Below, piece after piece: positions 24,383 to 34,644 of a stretch of DNA of 64,000 bases. The notes beneath the pieces were generated by a model. That model saw only the letters and a program-made list of their open reading frames with translations. It made no database searches and was not told the origin of the DNA. This DNA comes from Cladophialophora immunda. Its lineage: Eukaryota > Ascomycota > Eurotiomycetes > Chaetothyriales > Herpotrichiellaceae. The translations under genes were made by a program, and so were the position numbers. The stretch spans positions 6,160,485-6,224,484 of the forward strand of contig NW_015622542.1 of assembly GCF_000835495.1 (NCBI RefSeq), in the 5' to 3' direction. Each line of letters starts with the position of its first letter. Position 1 is the first letter of the stretch.

Positions 24383-27300
24383 ATGCTTGATCCGCTTTCC
24401 GCGATCGGTCTGGCGTCGGCCATAGTGCAGTTCGTTGATTTCAGCGCCGAAATCATCCAGGGCGCGCGGGAAGTCTATGGCTCCATGTCTGGCGCGACTG
24501 AGCGCAACCGGAGCCTAGAGGTTGTTGTGGGCCAAACGAGAGATCTGATCTCAAAGCTCAATGCTCCGGGCCACTCGCAGCAGAGTGAGGATGAGAAGGC
24601 TCTCCGCCGCGTGGCCAACGAATGCAAGATTCTGGCACAACAGATTCTCGATCTGCTTCAGAAGATCAAGGCAAAAGATCCCAACTCAACTCTCCAGGCT
24701 GTCTGGGCAGCACTGAAGAATCAAAAATATAAGAGAGAGCGATCGGAACTGGAAGAAAGACTGGAGAGTTGTCGGAATCACCTTGAATTCCAACTAAACT
24801 ATTTGACCAGGTTGCTCCCTTTACACCTTGATCGGTGCAGAAGATAACTAATTGACAGTGCCGAGACCAAGGCCGAATTGAACAAACTGACAACCTCTAC
24901 GGAAGGTCACGCTGAGAAACTTACATTTCTTCAAAAGGATGTTGAGCAACTTCGCTGTGGAACCAGGGTTACGTCCTTGAGCCCGGAAGCTCAAGACCAA
25001 GTCCAGAAGCTCTTGCAGATCTCAGACGAAGCTCTCCAGAGAATCAAACAGCAGGTTGTTTTAAAGAACCTCGCCTACAGTGACATGGAAACAAGATTCG
25101 AAGAAGTGTCCGAAGAACACAGCAAAACCTTCGAGTGGATTTTTGGAGACACCACCCAAGATAACAACCCGGACTGTGACGGACCCAGCCAGGAGTCATT
25201 TGTGCATTGGTTGTCAGCCGGAAGAGACATCTTTCACATATGCGGGAAACTAGGGTCCGGGAAAAGCACATTGATGAAGTTTCTGTGTAACCATGATCGC
25301 ACAGAAACTGAACTACAGCGCTGGGCGGGTAAGTCGCAAGCCGCGAGGGCAATATATATTCATATCGATTCTTCAACAACTAAAACTAACAGTTCTCGAA
25401 GGTGGCCGAAAACTGATACGTGCAAAGTTTTTCTTCTGGAGGGGAGCTACAACAAAAGAACAAAAGTCTTTGACTGGCCTTGTTCGATCCCTCCTCTATG
25501 AGACGCTGCGTGCCTGCCCTGAACTCATCCCCGACACGTTGCCCGGTCTCTGGGCTCAGTTGGAGTCGTTATCCTGGCAGGTGGATATGAGGCTCGATCT
25601 CAGCAAACTGCAGATCCGAGCAGCAATCTCCAACCTTATCACACATCGGGACTTGTACAAGGAACACTGTTTCTGCTTCTTTATTGATGGTCTGGATGAA
25701 TTTGAGAAGACTCATGAGGACGGTTATGGAGATCTCATCAGGTTGCTCAAAAGTTGGTCTGACGCAGCCCCAGACGCCGTCAAAATCTGTGTTTCAAGCA
25801 GAGAGGACCTAGTCTTCATGGATGCCTTCTCTACCAAAAGAAGATTTCGCCTTCAAGACCTCACGAGAGAAGATATTCAACGTTATGTGCGAGATAAATT
25901 GCCGCTCGGAGCCGACGAAAAAGGTGAAGACTTGGTCGAAAAGATAACTGAACGAGCGGATGGAATCTTCCTCTGGGTGGCTTTGGTGGTCAAGTCAATT
26001 CGGGATCAGTTGGACGAAGGCTATGATCTATCTGATGTCGAACAAGAGCTCGACCGACTTCCCCGCGAGTTACACGAACTCTTTGAATGTCTTCTCAAGT
26101 CGATTAGCATTTCAGGTCGCAAGAGAGCTCATCGCACCTTTGCAATGGTTCTGAAGCTGAGACATTACAAAATCAACATGTCGTTACTGGCGTATTCTTT
26201 TCTAGGAGAATATGAAAAGGAACCGGCATTCGCCATGGAAGAGTCCTTCCCGTTCTCGAATATGGATGACGATACTAGGAGAAGTCGAGAAGATCTTGCA
26301 CGCAAAAGACTGTATCGGGACTGCAGGCGGCTCCTCGAAGTGAAACAAGATCCTGCGCGTAAAAGAATGCCTTGGGACCCCCAGCCGCCTCTGGGACTGA
26401 AACAAGACGAGACGATCATCACAATCACACATCGCTCCATTTTGGAATTCCTTGAAAGTCAGCCTGTCAAAGACGAGATGAGGTGCATTCTTGATGGCTT
26501 TAGCACGGAAGATGCAGTTTCTCAACTCTCCCTTGCGGAGTTGAGGTGCGAAAGGGGAAAGATTTCCCCTAGGTTCTTAAGTTTGGTCGTCTATAACCTG
26601 CTTAAGATGCGGCACCAAAGCAACGTTGACCAAGAGCCGTATCATTTCCAAGAGGCTCTAAGTTCCATAGTGAGTCACCACAGTGGGACGGACTTGGAGA
26701 CGCAAATGAAGGATTTCCCATGGATTGCAACTGCCTGGAGCGAGGCTTGCCCTGGGGCAGGCATCGTTAATGGATCGATTAAATCCAAAAGCCCTGAGAA
26801 TTTCCTCGCATCTCCTCTCTATGTTTCAGCATTCTATGGAGCGTGCGAATATGTCATCTGGAAGATAGAGCGCGACCCAGCCATTATCGAACATACTTCG
26901 AACAAAGGCGCCATTGTCTGCTACGCTGAATCTGGGCTCTGTTTTTCCGAAAACCATCACAAGCAGCTGAAGCTTCTAGAGCTCCTTCTGATCCGAGGTC
27001 TTTCCCCCAACACTGTCATACACACTCACGCTGGGAATAGCAACTTTGAAGGGGAATTGAGTTTCTGGCAACATTTCATCCTTTTTACTGTGATCGTGTT
27101 CGATCCTTGGTCCAATAAAGAGAAAAAGGACGTTGGCGAATTAGTTGAAAAGTTTCTGGAACATGATGCAGACCCTCATTTGTGGATTTTGCTGCTTCCA
27201 AGACCTCCAACTGATGACTGGGCTGATGAGCCAGATTTCGTTTTCAGGGTGACCCTTGCAAGAGAGCGATGCAAGACTATAGAGGTGATGTTTTTCCGAC

Positions 27301-27524
27301 ATTACAGGCCGAAGCACCAATGTCCACTCCCAGTTGAAGAGGGTGAAGAGGTTTCGCTTCGACAAATTCTTGAATTCTGGGCATTCGACAACGGGGAAGC
27401 AATTCTGCAATTGCTCGATCGGAATGTGCAGCGACGGGAACTGTTGGCAACAGTGGCCAACGAGGCACACCAAGTCCTTTTATTCGTATTGGGCAAGTAT
27501 TTGTCCCTCACTATCCTGTGGTAG
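24383..27524 (+). CDS. NACHT-domain STAND/NLR protein
   Basis: Exons 24383-24810, 24859-25328 and 25393-27524 encode 1009 aa. The N-terminus (MLDPLSAIGLASAIVQFVDF, then a helical region to about 240) is the fungal STAND N-terminal type domain. NACHT follows: Walker A GKLGSGKST (about 272-280), FFFWRG (about 312), Walker B CFFIDGLDEFE (about 393-403), the sensor-like KICVSSRED and a downstream helical part ending LLEVKQDPARKR. The C-terminal 450 residues are irregular helices with weak ankyrin-like pieces, without clean WD40/ANK/TPR arrays. Fungal NLRs trigger heterokaryon-incompatibility or immune-like cell death; that role is inferred. Intron 1 has a weak GTTGCT donor but a good CTAAT branch site. 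A possible GC-AG intron (GCAAGT at about 27494, acceptor about 27554) would replace the last 10 residues with an end near 27627. Confidence 0.88.
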
Positions 27525-28312
27525 TAGCGATCAACTTCTGACGACCGATCTAGGTATACTTCTGGCCCTTGTCTTACCTCGACTGTGGGCTATGGTCACA
27601 ACAGAGTTGAGTTCACCAGCTGGGTGAGAGGCGGAAGAATTCTGAAAGCTCCAGCTGAAAGGGCTCATTCAATTCCGTGGCGATCTATAGTTCTCCCCGC
27701 GTCGGTGGAGTTCGTCTGAATATCAAGGGACAACTGAGAAGTAGTACAATGCAGAAACCTGGGAACCTCTACTGCGATCGACGCCATCTGGCACTGCAGG
27801 CGAGGCATCGCCCTTTACGCAAGCCAATGTATAGATATGTATTTATAGAGACATAACCAACACGATCCCATGCCAGCCTCCGCGTCCACGAGGTACGTCT
27901 TGTCCTCCCTTATACACCAATCCCAAACCAGGCTTGAACTGGTCGTTGATACTCCCGGCATTGGAGCAGAATCGACAGACAAATTACCTAGTATCGCAGT
28001 GATGGCACCTACCGGGAACCTAAGAAAGGAAGTCGTTGCTTCACGGAATACTAGCCCCGACCAATGATGACGCGATGATCTCTTACCTATTACCAAAGGG
28101 TGACGACAAAGGTATTACACTACCTATAGTGACACTGAGTGACTACCTAGGCAGGTACCTGGTATTCTAAATTCTTGACGACATGCTGCAGGTCTACAAG
28201 TTCTCCGTGGCATCGTCAACACTACGAGAGTTGAGTACACCACATACAAAGACGTGCCAGTATAGAGCGGCGTAGAACCAAGACATTGCACCCATCGTCA
28301 CCACCGTCAACC
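27525..28312. other. Intergenic spacer
   Basis: This 788-bp stretch contains the possible alternative last NLR exon (to about 27627), an AT-rich stretch near 27825-27855, and a near-copy of the TACCTAGGTA motif at 28144-28153. No other gene seen. Confidence 0.5.
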
Positions 28313-28782
28313 ATGTCTGATATCAAATCAAAGGGAGGGGCGCCAATCGAGGAGGGCGACACGGTCAGCACGCCCGTAAGTCCCGACGCGTCTAACGCGA
28401 TCAAGTCAACTTGGTACGAGAAGCAACACTAATAACCATCCATCCACACGCAGTATCGAGGCGGCAAGCACGAGGGACAGGTACGTGGCCAGACTCTCCG
28501 CCCCGTGCCGAGATGCCTGTTCCAACCAGAACCCCCCCCCCCCCCCAAAAAAACAACAACAAACAACAACAACAACAACAGCCTGTTGATACGGGAGAAC
28601 TAATCTTGTGTGGGACGGTGCGTTAGGTCGAGCAGATCATCACGAGCGACGAGCAGGCCGGCGAGGCGCTGCAGGGCGTCAAAGGGGCCGGCCGCGCGCC
28701 CGCGGTCGTCTTCACGGACCAGAATCGCAAGAAGGTCGCGCACAAGCCGGGCACGGTGACGGACTTGGACAAGGAGGGCTGA
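28313..28782 (+). CDS. Hypervirulence-associated-type TUDOR domain protein (DUF2945/Hva1)
   Basis: Three exons (28313-28375, 28454-28480, 28627-28782) encode only 81 aa. Joined, the frame reads EEGDTVSTP / YRGGKHEGQ / VEQIITSDEQ, then APAVVFTDQNRKKVAHKPGTV. This is the short Hva1 TUDOR-like fold named from the Cryptococcus HVA1 product. Exon 2 is a 27-nt micro-exon, and all junctions are phase 0 (21, 9 and 51 codons plus stop). Intron 2 (146 bp) carries a homopolymer/CAA microsatellite. The protein is small, soluble and charged; binding partner and location are unknown. It is convergent with the O-methyltransferase. Confidence 0.88.
28532..28580 (+). repeat. C15-A7-(CAA)n microsatellite inside an intron
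   Basis: Fifteen C are followed directly by seven A and then mostly CAA/AAC units to about 28580, all inside intron 2 of the TUDOR gene, upstream of its branch-site-like CTAAT (about 28600). The length is likely variable between isolates and also prone to sequencing error. Confidence 0.9.
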
Positions 28783-29196
28783 AATGGCTTGCGAGTCGGT
28801 CGGTCAGCAATGTCGACGGTCGGGGACTGGTCGGTGAAAGGGGGGTGCGGGATGGACAATGACGATGGACAACGGACAATGGACGTGATCTGATACATGT
28901 GGGCAAGTGAGCATATCGGGGATTGCGTCATGCGATTCATCCTGGTGGAAGTGAGCATTGAATAATAAGATCTCTTTTTGACCAGTCAATGGCTTCCCAC
29001 AAACCCAAGATCCGATTGAAGATATACTACCACGTCAACTATTCAAGGTAGAGCCCGATGATTACTGGGCTGCCAAACTCCCCAATAAAGGCTGTGTATT
29101 AGAAGTGTCGAGAGCGAAGTCCGCGGCAACCGAAGCCAGAATGACGGTGACTAAAGAGGGCGCCCGGCGGATACCATTCCTTTCCCTCCTCGCGGT
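28783..29196. other. Convergent intergenic spacer
   Basis: This 414-bp stretch separates the 3' ends of the TUDOR gene and the O-methyltransferase. A short GGACAATG/ACGATGGACAAC tandem-like patch lies at about 28852-28885. No gene seen. Confidence 0.5.
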
Positions 29197-29934
29197 CTAT
29201 TTGACCACGGCCATCATGAACCCGTCATAGTTCTTTTCCGCCACGGTCTGCAGGACGACCGCGTCGACTCTGTCATCTTTGCCCACGGCTTCAATGAGCC
29301 TCCTCGACCCGGCGACGCGCGGGTCATCCTTGGCGGCCTCGTCGGCCAACAGGCCACGCCTGACCACGTTGTCGACGTAGATGCAGGTCCCGCGCTTGGT
29401 CATCTGCAGGGCCCACTCAAAGTAGGCCAGGTTGTTCTCCTTGTCGGCGTCGATGAAGACGAAGTCAAAGGGCGGGCGCTTCCCGGCTTGGACTTCCTTG
29501 AGCAGCGCCGGGAGGACCTCGACGCCCGGGCCGAGCAGGACGGTGACTCGGTCGCTCAGCCCGGCGTGGGCAATGTTCTCCTCGGCCACCTTCTTGGTCT
29601 CCGGGTTGACTTCGACCGTGGTCACTCGGCCGTCCGCCCCGGCCCCGGCGGCCATCCAGATGGCCGAGTAGCCCCCCAGCGTGCCGACTTCCAGGATGTT
29701 TTTGGCGCCGGTGATTTGGATCTGCAGCGACAGCAGCTTCCCTTGTGCCGGGAAGACGGCGATGTCGGGGAGACCCTTGGCGCGGGAATTGGACTGGGCG
29801 AACTCCAGCGCCGCGTGGTACGGGTTCCGGGACGGACCCAGCAGATGCCCGTTGGTATACTGGTCGACGGCCGTCCACCGCGGATCGTGCTCGTGCGCGA
29901 ACGAGTATCCGCCCTGTGTCGTCGTCGTGGCCAT
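29197..29934 (-). CDS. Class I SAM-dependent O-methyltransferase, CCoAOMT-like
   Basis: A single exon of 245 aa starts at ATG 29934 (MATTTTQGGYSFAHEHDPRW). SAM motif I is ILEVGTLGGYSAIWMA, with an acidic motif II VTTVEVNPET. The metal-binding residues are in FVFIDADKENN and YVDNVVRRGLL, as in caffeoyl-CoA/catechol-type, Mg2+-dependent O-methyltransferases. The start PSRNPYHAALEFAQ is typical of the fungal and bacterial small-OMT group. It should methylate a vicinal hydroxyl of a catechol-like small molecule in the cytosol; the acceptor is unknown. Its start lies 116 bp downstream of the phosphopantetheinyl-transferase stop on the same strand. The coding region is visibly GC-rich at third positions. 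Confidence 0.93.
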   Translation of the reverse strand: MATTTTQGGYSFAHEHDPRWTAVDQYTNGHLLGPSRNPYHAALEFAQSNSRAKGLPDIAVFPAQGKLLSLQIQITGAKNILEVGTLGGYSAIWMAAGAGADGRVTTVEVNPETKKVAEENIAHAGLSDRVTVLLGPGVEVLPALLKEVQAGKRPPFDFVFIDADKENNLAYFEWALQMTKRGTCIYVDNVVRRGLLADEAAKDDPRVAGSRRLIEAVGKDDRVDAVVLQTVAEKNYDGFMMAVVK

Positions 29935-30050
29935 GGTTTCGTCCCGCGCTCACAGATGTGTGTCTGTCTACTTCCAATCAAAGACGATGGTTGGGAATTC
30001 TTGGGTTTATAATGGTCAGTTGGGGGCTATTCGCTGCTCGTGAGAATGAG

Positions 30051-30623
30051 TCACCCCCCACGAGGGCCACTGGGCCTTTTAACCTTTGCTTCGGCCTCGG
30101 CCTTCCTGCGCCCAAGCTCGGCCGATATATCTGGATGTAATGGTGTCGCGAGAACGGTCGCGATGGCGTAGTCCCCGTCGTGGCTGATGCTGAGTTGAGC
30201 CGTCTGCTCGGTCACCTCGCTGGGGGTGGTGGAGGTGGAAGTGGAGGGGATGGAATGGTCCGAAGTGGTCGGGGTTGTCAGACGGGTGTCGCAGACGACA
30301 TGCACAGCGCCGTCGGATTCAATTCCGACCCTCAGATCTCGAAAGCTGAGTAATGAAGCGTTCCAGGCCTTTTTGGCTGCCTCCTTGGACGCCCAGCGGC
30401 CGGCAATCCAGGCGGCCAGCTGTCTCCTCGCGAGCTGGTCCTGGCGATCTGCATCTTGCCAGTGCGGGAAGCGGCGCCTGAGATCCTCGAGCTCCTGAGG
30501 GAGGAGGAAGCGATTGGCGAGTCGGACCAGGCGGCGGATGTCTGGTTGGACCAAGGACGAGATCCGGTTCGTGGCGACGATGTCGGTGCCAATGCGCAGC
30601 GCGAGAGGGAAAGGGGCCCGCAT
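30051..30623 (-). CDS. PPT2: Holo-ACP synthase (AcpS-type phosphopantetheinyl transferase)
   Basis: A single exon of 190 aa. The first ATG of the frame is at 30623 and gives MRAPFPLALRIGTDIVATNRI, the typical start of this family; the frame is open upstream for 38 codons but only with a non-ATG codon. Motifs: RIGTDIV (Mg-binding Asp), RRFPHW, GRWASKEAAKKAW (Mg-binding Glu) and LSISHDGDYAIATVLA. A low-complexity Thr/Ser/Pro insertion lies between strands (TTPTTSDHSIPSTSTSTTP). In yeast Ppt2 activates the mitochondrial acyl carrier protein; the same role is likely here. No strong presequence is visible from this start. Tandem with the O-methyltransferase, divergent from the acyltransferase. Confidence 0.9.
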   Translation of the reverse strand: MRAPFPLALRIGTDIVATNRISSLVQPDIRRLVRLANRFLLPQELEDLRRRFPHWQDADRQDQLARRQLAAWIAGRWASKEAAKKAWNASLLSFRDLRVGIESDGAVHVVCDTRLTTPTTSDHSIPSTSTSTTPSEVTEQTAQLSISHDGDYAIATVLATPLHPDISAELGRRKAEAEAKVKRPSGPRGG

Positions 30624-31189
30624 CCGGCTTTGACGCGCGTACAGAAAAATGCCCTGCGCCTGCGGGGTGCAATTGACGCGATTTTGGGTGAGGGATGCTT
30701 TGAGGACGCAAGAGGTGGAGAGCGACGGTTGCGACAACGGACTGCGTTCTGAAGAGTTGAGGGAGGGTTTGGAGAATCGCGCAATGGGGGACGAATGAAG
30801 GGCAGCGCCGGCGGGGAACGTTGGCGAGATCGTCCCCGTCCAGTATCAAGTCAACTTCAGCCACAGAACTCTCCTTCCAGGTTGGGCCTGTCGATGAAGC
30901 GGCAGGGCGTCAAGACACAGAGAAGGTCATGCTCGAATCATCGTGGGCTTCTACCACCCGTACTGCTATCTACAACTGTCTAGATGGCCGTGAAACGCTA
31001 TCACATCCCAGTAACACCATGTACAACAGATATCGCCCGCGCTTCACGCGCAACTCCGCATCTTGCGGGGTCCGAGGCCAAAGGCAATGAATAATATGGC
31101 ATTGATCTCCTGGTTCTGTCTTGCTTGGTCGCAGTCTCCATCTCTTTTTCCCCGCTGGAAGCCCAAGAAATCGCCGTATTCGCCTCAAG
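30624..31189. promoter_or_regulatory. Divergent promoter, PPT2 / acyltransferase
   Basis: This 566-bp region lies between two divergent genes. No convincing further gene; no specific site claimed. Confidence 0.4.
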
Positions 31190-32276
31190 ATGAAGCATAT
31201 CAAGTGTTCAGGAACGCCATACGAGGTGAGATCACGTTGTCAGGCTCGTGCAGATCCACTGCTGACAGCACCTTCAGATTGGTCGTCAGCATGGCGAGGC
31301 AGCCAAAACCGAGGTTCACGGGAGCATGGCCTTCTATTCCGCTTTCTTCAAGGAGAGGGCGAAGCTGTCGTGGCCGCAAGTGCAGGATGTGGCACGAAAG
31401 TCCCTTCCATGGTTGCAAAATTCGTACCCGGAGTATGTCGAGGAAATGCAAGGTGTTGCCGATGGCGCAGGCCTCGATCTCGAATCAATCGTCGCGCTGA
31501 ACGTCCGCACCGAGATTGCCTTTGGCATGCTGAGCGACGGCTGCACCGCGCTGGCCTGGAAGACGCCAGATGCGAGTTTTCTCGCGCAGAATTGGGACTG
31601 GAACTTTGACCAAACCCCTAACATCGTCTGTCTCTCAATCGAGCAACCTGGCAAGCCCAGAATCCATATGATGAGCGAAGGCGGAATCATTGGCAAGATT
31701 GGCATGAATTCCGCGGGTGTCGGCGTCACGCTGAACGCCATCCAGGCACCTGGCGTGTCTTTTGACAAGCTTCCTTGCCATCTTGCGCTGAGGACGGTAC
31801 TCAATAGCACGTCTAAGGAGGCAGCAGCAGCCGCCCTTCGTAAAGCGGGATTGGCTTCGGCGTGTCACATCACCATCGCTGATGGTACGACTGGGGGTGT
31901 TGGATTTGAATGCACAGCACTTGACATTGTGGAATTGCCCATGGACACAGATGGCGCATTGCGTGGATCCTGTACTCACTCAAATCATCTGGTCAAGAAG
32001 CACAAGGTAGAAGGGGATATGTTCGTCAATGACTCCCCCTTCAGACTAGACCGGATCCAACAGCTGATGAAGGACATCGGCAAACCGACCATGCAAAACC
32101 TGAAGGAGATTTTGAAGGATGAGAGAAACTATCCCACCGCTATCAACCGAGCTGTAGGCGAGAAGAGCACCAGCCAGACTTTGTTTTCCATTGTCATGGA
32201 CTTGAAGCAAGGCTTTGCCGAAGTCAAGATGGGACGACCGACGGAGGATGGGGAAGTGTTCCAGCTGAGACCATAA
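31190..32276 (+). CDS. Peptidase C45 acyltransferase, isopenicillin-N acyltransferase-like
   Basis: Exons 31190-31225 and 31278-32276 with a 52-bp intron encode 344 aa. The start MKHIKCSGTPYE/IGRQHGEAAK matches the opening of the IAT/AatA family. The autocatalytic cleavage site Gly-Cys is in LSDGCTALAW (Cys101), giving alpha and beta chains after self-processing. Conserved downstream blocks are FLAQNWDWN, MMSEGGIIGKIGMNSAGVGV, LPCHLALRTVL and a THSNH segment. IAT exchanges the penicillin side chain in peroxisomes; this protein ends FQLRP, without a PTS1 tripeptide. It therefore resembles the IAL paralogue group more than true PenDE. No ACV synthetase or IPNS is nearby, so a penicillin role is not supported. 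Substrate unknown. Confidence 0.9.
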
Positions 32277-32537
32277 AAGATATTGCGACACAAGGACTGC
32301 GGGAACCTCCTCTGTCCACAGAGCTTCAAGTCTGGTGCGGTGGTTTTCGATCCGTCTAGCTTATGTACAATGCGTAGGTTCGTCCGAACCGTATTCTCTC
32401 ATGTTGCTGTACTCCTCTCTAATGCGCCTCTTTGCCTGAGATCTTGTTCCCTTTGTCTTCTTGCTCCACCTGTTGTAAAAATTCCCTGCCAAGGGGTTAG
32501 GGACGACGCTTCAGGCGCGAATAACCGGGTGAGCTCC

Positions 32538-32803
32538 TTACTGAATGAACTTCTCTTCGTCCTTGCTTGAGGCGTTGATCGGGGGTGTTGTCGATTTCTT
32601 GGCTCCACCACCTCTCGTCAGCAGCCAGGGAAGGCCAAATGCAGTGCTGAGGGTAGCAATAGCCAGCTACATATGGTCAGTCGGTGCGGTCAAAGGAAGG
32701 CGTCCCTCAACGCGGATTTGACTATGACAAAGTAGAATCGATCACGGTCACATACCCAGTGTGATCCGACCTGGCGGCCTGCGACATTGTACATGGCAAC
32801 CAT
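32538..32803 (-). CDS. ATP19: F1Fo ATP synthase subunit k (Atp19 type)
   Basis: Two exons (32803-32756, 32666-32538) separated by an 89-bp intron encode only 58 aa. The sequence MVAMYNVAGRQVGSHW joins LAIATLSTAFGLPWLLTRGG, with a single membrane helix, then a hydrophilic tail with TPPINASSKDEEKF. The YxVAGRxVGSHxLAxATL block is the signature of fungal mitochondrial ATP synthase subunit k, a dimer-associated inner-membrane subunit. The splice (GTATGT...ATGTAG) preserves frame at phase 0. It is divergent from MTP18, so two mitochondrial inner-membrane genes share a promoter. Confidence 0.9.
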
Positions 32804-33206
32804 CTTGACGATTCGGAGGTTTTGCGAAGATATCAATTCGAGATGTTGCGGGGACGGTGCTGGTTGCAAAAAGATGAAGCAAGTCGACTGCGGACCGAGA
32901 TTTTGCGTCTGAGCTGCTGGAGCTTTCATTGAATGACCCGCCGGACACACTAACGGACTACGGCGAGGTAAACCGAAGACCTCCGCAGTTTCTTACCTGA
33001 GGAGCCACGGAGCCTCGCCGCCTGGTCTGGGCGAGAAGCTTGGAGGCTCCGGAAGCTGCAGGCACTGGTCAACCGGACAGACACAACGCGGTTCTGAGGC
33101 CTTTTTGCCTCCGTCCCATATCCTTTTAAATGTGAGCCGGCTGTCTTGGGCGACAGGCAACTGCAAACGTGCCTGTTGAGTTTTCCATTCCATCCCCATT
33201 CCCACC
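32804..33206. promoter_or_regulatory. Divergent promoter, ATP19 / MTP18
   Basis: This 403-bp region lies between two nuclear genes for mitochondrial inner-membrane proteins. Co-regulation is an inference. No specific site claimed. Confidence 0.45.
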
Positions 33207-34056
33207 ATGGCCGGCAAAGAGGGAGACCGCCCGAACTCTGCCTTCCCACGCGAGCAGTTGAACAAGGACCTCCAAAAGCTGGTCGACAAGCAAGATGACT
33301 GGATGGATAGCTTTTACGAAGGAGAAGGGCCCGACACGACCGAAACGAGCATGCGATACGCCGCATATGCAAACCGGCTGCGCACCATCATGTTGAGCGC
33401 CCATCGATATGTTGCGTACACCTCAGACATTGGCGAGTCCTTCCGTCCAGTCGCGCACCCCATACTCGTTAGAAGCGCGTACGCGGTCTCATGGGCATAT
33501 GTGCTGGGTGACGTTGGGCATGAGGGGTGGAAGGCATATAAGAGGAATCAGAAGCTGCTACATCCTCAAGCAGAAGAGGACTCCGACGAAAAACCGAAGG
33601 AACCCATGGGCAAGGTCGATGCTGATACACCGCAACATCCTGTCCACATCCCTGCGATTGAAGACTATCGGGCCGTGATGGCTCAGCGAGCCGTTTTCCA
33701 GAGTCTGGCGTCGATGGGATTACCGGCGTTTACGATTCACTCGATCGTGAAGTATTCTGGGAAAGCACTTAAGAGTGCAGCAAATCCTGCCATAAGAACC
33801 TGGGCCCCGATTGGAGTGAGTGAAACGTTCAGAGACTTATTACTAGACACTGACAAGATTACAGCTCGGCCTCGCAGTGGTTCCGGCATTGCCATATCTC
33901 TTTGACAAACCTGTGGAGGAGGCTGTCGAGTGGACCTTCTACCAAGCGTTCCGGTCCATTGGCGGAGAAAACGCAGTCGGCAACAGACACAGTACAGGTA
34001 GAAAGGAAGCCTTGCAAGCTGAAGCAAAGATCCTCAAGGAAAAGAAGGACTTATGA
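33207..34056 (+). CDS. MTP18: Mitochondrial fission process protein 1 (MTP18/MTFP1)
   Basis: Exons 33207-33815 and 33865-34056 with a 49-bp intron encode 266 aa. Conserved blocks: TSMRYAAYANRLRT, RYVAYTSDIGESFRP, AYAVSWAYVLGDVGHEGWKAY and FQSLASMGLPAFTIHSIVKY. After the junction come LGLAVVPALPYLFDKPVEEAVEWTF (second helix pair) and a Lys/Glu-rich tail. The N-terminus is hydrophilic and lacks a classical presequence. The animal orthologue is an inner-membrane protein promoting mitochondrial fission. Slightly longer than animal MTFP1 because of a charged insert around 120-145 (EEDSDEKPKEPMGK). Confidence 0.92.
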
Positions 34057-34644
34057 AGGCGCACCCCAGATTCATTGGGAGGAGTTCTCTGGTCATAAAA
34101 GGCCCTTGTACACACTCGACTTTGCCTTGGATATAAACTATTTCCACTCGATTTGTCCACCCTCGTATGGCATGAAGCTGCCGAGGGTTGTTGCGAAAGC
34201 ACTATGGATCGTCTACAAGCCGGCTGACGAGGAGGTCAAACGGGTGCGAAGTCTAGCCCGCATATCTGGCGGGAAATATATTTCTACTCAGCCTGACAGT
34301 GGCGTTCAATTCCTACATTCTTCTACTAGGTACTGACTGGGATTCGCTACCACATGCAGTAGCATGGCAAGGCTCAGGCCTGATGGAACCGGGCCAATGT
34401 CGGATCGGTGAACAATGACCCGAAGGCAGAGTGACTCAATTCCAGTCCATCCGCTGCGCGTAATTGAAATTCCCAGTCGACGACGATCTTGCTCAGCAAC
34501 ACGGTCAGCCAGGCGAAGACGATCTGAAAAATGTCCAGACGACCCTGCGGGATCTATCCCGTCTGCATCTGAAGCGAGTCGCAGCCGTCCACAACTCACC
34601 GTGACGGCTTCAATGCACGGCGCGCAGGAGCCTCCGCGATCACG
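34057..34644. other. Intergenic spacer
   Basis: This 588-bp stretch covers the MTP18 3' end and the promoter of the next gene. Frames seen are short and unsupported. Confidence 0.5.

Noticed and set aside
31190..32276. Penicillin biosynthesis gene
   Set aside because: IAT-like fold is real, but no ACV synthetase or IPN synthase nearby and no peroxisomal C-terminal signal.
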